Assembly (NCBI GenBank): GCA_958352855.1
Contig: CATWQE010000104.1
Coordinates: forward strand, 1-7,408
From: an uncultured Bacillota bacterium
GTDB lineage: Bacteria > Bacillota > Clostridia > Lachnospirales > Lachnospiraceae
Reading direction: 5' to 3'
Length of the DNA stretch: 7,408 bases
The notes beneath the pieces are model-generated. The model was not told where the DNA came from and searched no databases. It was given only the letters and a program-made list of their open reading frames with translations. This document shows, in pieces, positions 5,338-7,408 of this stretch. The translations under genes were made by a program, and so were the position numbers. Numbering within the stretch: the first letter of the stretch is position 1; each line of letters starts with the position of its first letter.

Positions 5338-5568
5338 ATGGAATTGGAAAAATTACAGAAGATAATAGCAGAGGTTTTAAATGTGGATACAGAAGAGGTA
5401 ACCATGGATACCACATTTGTAGACGATTTGGGTGCCGACTCTCTGGATGTTTTCCAAATTATGATGGGAATTGAAGAAGAATTTGATGTGGAAATTCCGA
5501 CAGAAGAGGTTGAGCAGATTGTTTCCGTAGGTGATGCAGTGGAACAGATTAAACGGTTAATCGGATAG
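5338..5568 (+). CDS. acpP: acyl carrier protein
   Basis: This is a 76-residue acidic acyl carrier protein that holds growing fatty acyl chains as thioesters on a phosphopantetheine arm. The attachment serine is S35 in the conserved DDLGADSLDVFQI (29-41), followed by the acidic recognition helix with EEEFDVEIP. Length and the four-helix pattern are as usual for the family. It directly follows plsX, which draws acyl groups from acyl-ACP. The next gene, rnc, starts 73 bases later with a hairpin in the gap, so acpP can be made in excess over rnc if the hairpin limits read-through. Confidence 0.97.
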   Translation: MELEKLQKIIAEVLNVDTEEVTMDTTFVDDLGADSLDVFQIMMGIEEEFDVEIPTEEVEQIVSVGDAVEQIKRLIG

Positions 5569-5578
5569 GTTTGAGAAG

Positions 5579-5626
5579 ATGCCTTTGGTTCCCAGTAGAT
5601 TCAGGAACCAGAGGTATTTTGTTTGT
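5579..5626 (+). terminator. hairpin between acpP and rnc: attenuating terminator or RNase III site
   Basis: ATGCCTTTGGTTCC (5579-5592) pairs with GGAACCAGAGGTAT (5604-5617) over 14 base pairs, two of them G-U, with an 11-base loop. A T-rich stretch, TTTGTTTG, follows. The structure fits a weak intrinsic terminator that would reduce expression of rnc and smc relative to acpP. A double-stranded stem just before the RNase III gene could also be a processing site by which the enzyme limits its own mRNA, as is known for the E. coli rnc leader. The sequence alone does not separate the two. Confidence 0.65.
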
Positions 5627-5641
5627 AAGAAAGGAATTTAT

Positions 5642-6352
5642 ATGAAAGTGAGCAAAAAATTTTCTGAATTGGAGCAAAAAATCGGATATACGTTTCAAAA
5701 GAAGGAGCTTCTGATGAATGCGCTGACTCATAGTTCTTATGCCAATGAACACCATATTTCGTATACAGGCAATAATGAGCGGCTGGAATTTTTAGGAGAT
5801 GCGGTGCTGGAAGTGACTTCCAGCGAATTTCTGTTTCACAGATACCCGGAATTACCGGAAGGAGAATTAACAAAAAAACGGGCAAGTATGGTTTGTGAGC
5901 CTACCCTGGCTCTTTGCGCAAGAGAGATTCCCCTTGGTGAGTATCTTCTTTTGGGAAAGGGAGAAGAAGCTACAGGAGGAAGAAGAAGGGACTCTGTAGT
6001 TTCCGATGCCATGGAGGCGCTTATTGGAGCCATTTACCTGGATGGCGGTTTTGCTAATGCAAAAGAGTTTATTTATAAATTTATTTTAAATGATATTGAG
6101 AATAAACAGCTCTTTTATGATAGCAAGACTACTCTTCAGGAAATCGTGCAGGGAGAGTATGAGGAAGATGTGCGTTATGTCCTGGTAAAAGAAGAAGGAC
6201 CGGATCATAACAAATCTTTTTACGTGGAGGCCGTTCTTGGAAAACAGATTCTGGGAGAAGGCTGCGGACATACCAAAAAAGCGGCAGAGCAGCAGGCTGC
6301 ATATGCTGCCATTAAAAAGCTGAAATGTGAAAAAGGAGATTTATGTATTTAA
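5642..6352 (+). CDS. rnc: ribonuclease III
   Basis: This is a 236-residue RNase III, the double-strand-specific endonuclease that processes rRNA precursors and structured mRNAs. The catalytic domain has the signature NERLEFLGDAVL (45-56) with E46, E49 and D53, and the second metal-binding pair D122 and E125 in SDAMEALIGA, matching E. coli E38, E41, D45, D114 and E117. The double-stranded RNA-binding domain spans about 160-232 and ends in GHTKKAAEQQAA. ATG 5642 was chosen because AAAGGA (5630-5635) precedes it and the length then fits the family. The frame stays open to ATG 5579, but that start has no good binding site and would add 21 unrelated residues encoded by the hairpin. The gene overlaps smc by ten bases. 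Confidence 0.95.
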   Translation: MKVSKKFSELEQKIGYTFQKKELLMNALTHSSYANEHHISYTGNNERLEFLGDAVLEVTSSEFLFHRYPELPEGELTKKRASMVCEPTLALCAREIPLGEYLLLGKGEEATGGRRRDSVVSDAMEALIGAIYLDGGFANAKEFIYKFILNDIENKQLFYDSKTTLQEIVQGEYEEDVRYVLVKEEGPDHNKSFYVEAVLGKQILGEGCGHTKKAAEQQAAYAAIKKLKCEKGDLCI

Positions 6353-7408
6353 AAAGTATTGAGGTACAGGGCTTTAAGTCTTTTGCCAATAAAATCACAT
6401 TTGAATTTCATAATGGTATTACAGGAATTGTAGGTCCAAACGGCAGTGGAAAGAGTAATGTGGCAGATGCAGTCCGCTGGGTTTTGGGGGAGCAGAGCGC
6501 CAAGCAGCTTCGCGGAGGGAATATGCAGGATGTTATTTTCTCCGGTACAGAAACCAGAAGACCGCTGGGCTTTGCCTATGTGGCTATTACCCTGGATAAC
6601 AGCGATCACCAGCTTCCCATTGATTATCAGGAAGTGACCATTGCCCGGCGTTTGTACCGTTCCGGAGAAAGTGAATATCTGCTAAACGGAACCAGTTGCA
6701 GGCTAAAAGATGTCAATGAGCTGTTTTATGATACAGGAATCGGAAAAGAAGGATATTCCATTATCGGGCAGGGGCAGATTGATAAAATTTTAAGCGGCAA
6801 GCCGGAGGAACGCAGAGAGCTCTTTGATGAGGCAGCAGGAATTGTAAAATTTAAACGCCGGAAAAATACAGCGGTGAAAAAACTGGAAGAGGAGCAGCAG
6901 AATCTTACCAGAGTAAAGGATATTCTTTCTGAACTGACCAGGCAGCTTGCCCCCTTGGAGCGACAGGCAGAGACTGCCAAAGTGTATTTAAAGAAAAAAG
7001 AAACGCTGAAGCATCTGGATATCCAGATGTTTCTGGCAGAAATGAGCCGCATACGGAAAGAACTGGAAGATACACAGAAGAAGTATCAGATTGCAAAAGA
7101 CGATTTAGAGGAAACAGAACAGAGCTTTGGCATTACAAAAGCAGAGTATGAGAAGCTGGAGCAGGAACTGGAAAAGCAGGAGCAGGAGATTCAGAACCTG
7201 CGGGAAGGAAATACCCAGAGAACCCTGGAAAAACAGCAGATGGAAAACCAGATTCATCTGCTGCAGGAACAGATTCATTCAGCAAAGCAAAATGAGGCTT
7301 TGTATCAGGAGCGCAGCCAGTCTCTCCTGGCGGACCAGAAACGAAGGGAAAAGGAAGAGGCAAAATACCTGGAAGAAGAGGAAAAGCTAAAGCAGCAGTT
7401 TTTGGAAT
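6343..7408 (+). CDS. smc: chromosome segregation ATPase SMC, N-terminal part (runs off the window)
   Basis: The first 355 codons of SMC are present and the gene continues beyond the right edge. SMC forms a ring-shaped dimer that, with ScpA and ScpB, compacts and separates chromosomes. The head domain starts MYLKSIEVQGFKSFANK and carries Walker A GPNGSGKS (31-38), then LGEQSAKQLRGG, the Q-loop segment IIGQGQIDKIL and EERRELFDEAAGI. From about residue 170 the sequence is a Glu/Gln/Lys/Leu-rich coiled coil to the end of the window; the hinge, second coil and Walker B half are not seen. Start ATG 6343 lies inside the end of rnc (ten-base overlap) with AAGGAG (6333-6338) four bases upstream. The rnc-smc order is standard in Clostridia, and ftsY would be expected next. 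Confidence 0.96.
   Translation, partial: MYLKSIEVQGFKSFANKITFEFHNGITGIVGPNGSGKSNVADAVRWVLGEQSAKQLRGGNMQDVIFSGTETRRPLGFAYVAITLDNSDHQLPIDYQEVTIARRLYRSGESEYLLNGTSCRLKDVNELFYDTGIGKEGYSIIGQGQIDKILSGKPEERRELFDEAAGIVKFKRRKNTAVKKLEEEQQNLTRVKDILSELTRQLAPLERQAETAKVYLKKKETLKHLDIQMFLAEMSRIRKELEDTQKKYQIAKDDLEETEQSFGITKAEYEKLEQELEKQEQEIQNLREGNTQRTLEKQQMENQIHLLQEQIHSAKQNEALYQERSQSLLADQKRREKEEAKYLEEEEKLKQQFLE

Noticed and set aside
7133..7363. Minus-strand frame of 76 codons within smc
   Set aside because: It is a shadow caused by the biased codons of the coiled-coil region.

Overview
The window looks like chromosome from a low-GC, Gram-positive, anaerobic Firmicute, most probably class Clostridia and of Lachnospiraceae type. 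That placement is an inference. It rests on strong AGGAGG-type ribosome binding sites, consensus sigma-A promoters, AT-rich spacers, and the gene order ackA - DUF177 - rpmF - plsX - acpP - rnc - smc, which is typical of that group. All genes read left to right on the + strand. There are no RNA genes, insertion sequences or CRISPR arrays.

Region 1 (1-1121) is accessory. It holds the end of a DUF2975-type membrane protein, a small YozG-like HTH regulator and a GNAT acetyltransferase. Between the first two is a recombination scar: bases 255-346 repeat imperfectly, without gaps, as 368-459. This is what remains if two tandem DUF2975-HTH cassettes lost the DNA between them, leaving a 3'-terminal stub of a second DUF2975 gene directly in front of the surviving HTH gene.

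Region 2 (1122-2527) is acetate kinase with its own sigma-A promoter. The usual partner, pta, is not immediately upstream.

Region 3 (2528-3366) is the DUF177 (YceD) - rpmF pair. It starts at a perfect TTGACA-17-TATAAT promoter and ends at a strong intrinsic terminator.

Region 4 (3367-4254) is an acidic lipoprotein gene with an Ig-like domain. It sits between terminators at the point where rpmF and plsX are often neighbours, so it reads as an insertion into the conserved block.

Region 5 (4255-7408) is a lipid, RNA-processing and chromosome block: plsX (phosphatidic acid synthesis), acpP (acyl carrier protein), rnc (RNase III) and the first 355 codons of smc. plsX-acpP and rnc-smc are tightly coupled. 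The acpP-rnc gap carries a 14-bp hairpin followed by a T-rich stretch, which could attenuate transcription or be an RNase III site for rnc self-regulation.

No wholly new system is evident. The best leads are the DUF2975-HTH scar, the hairpin before rnc and the lipoprotein insertion.
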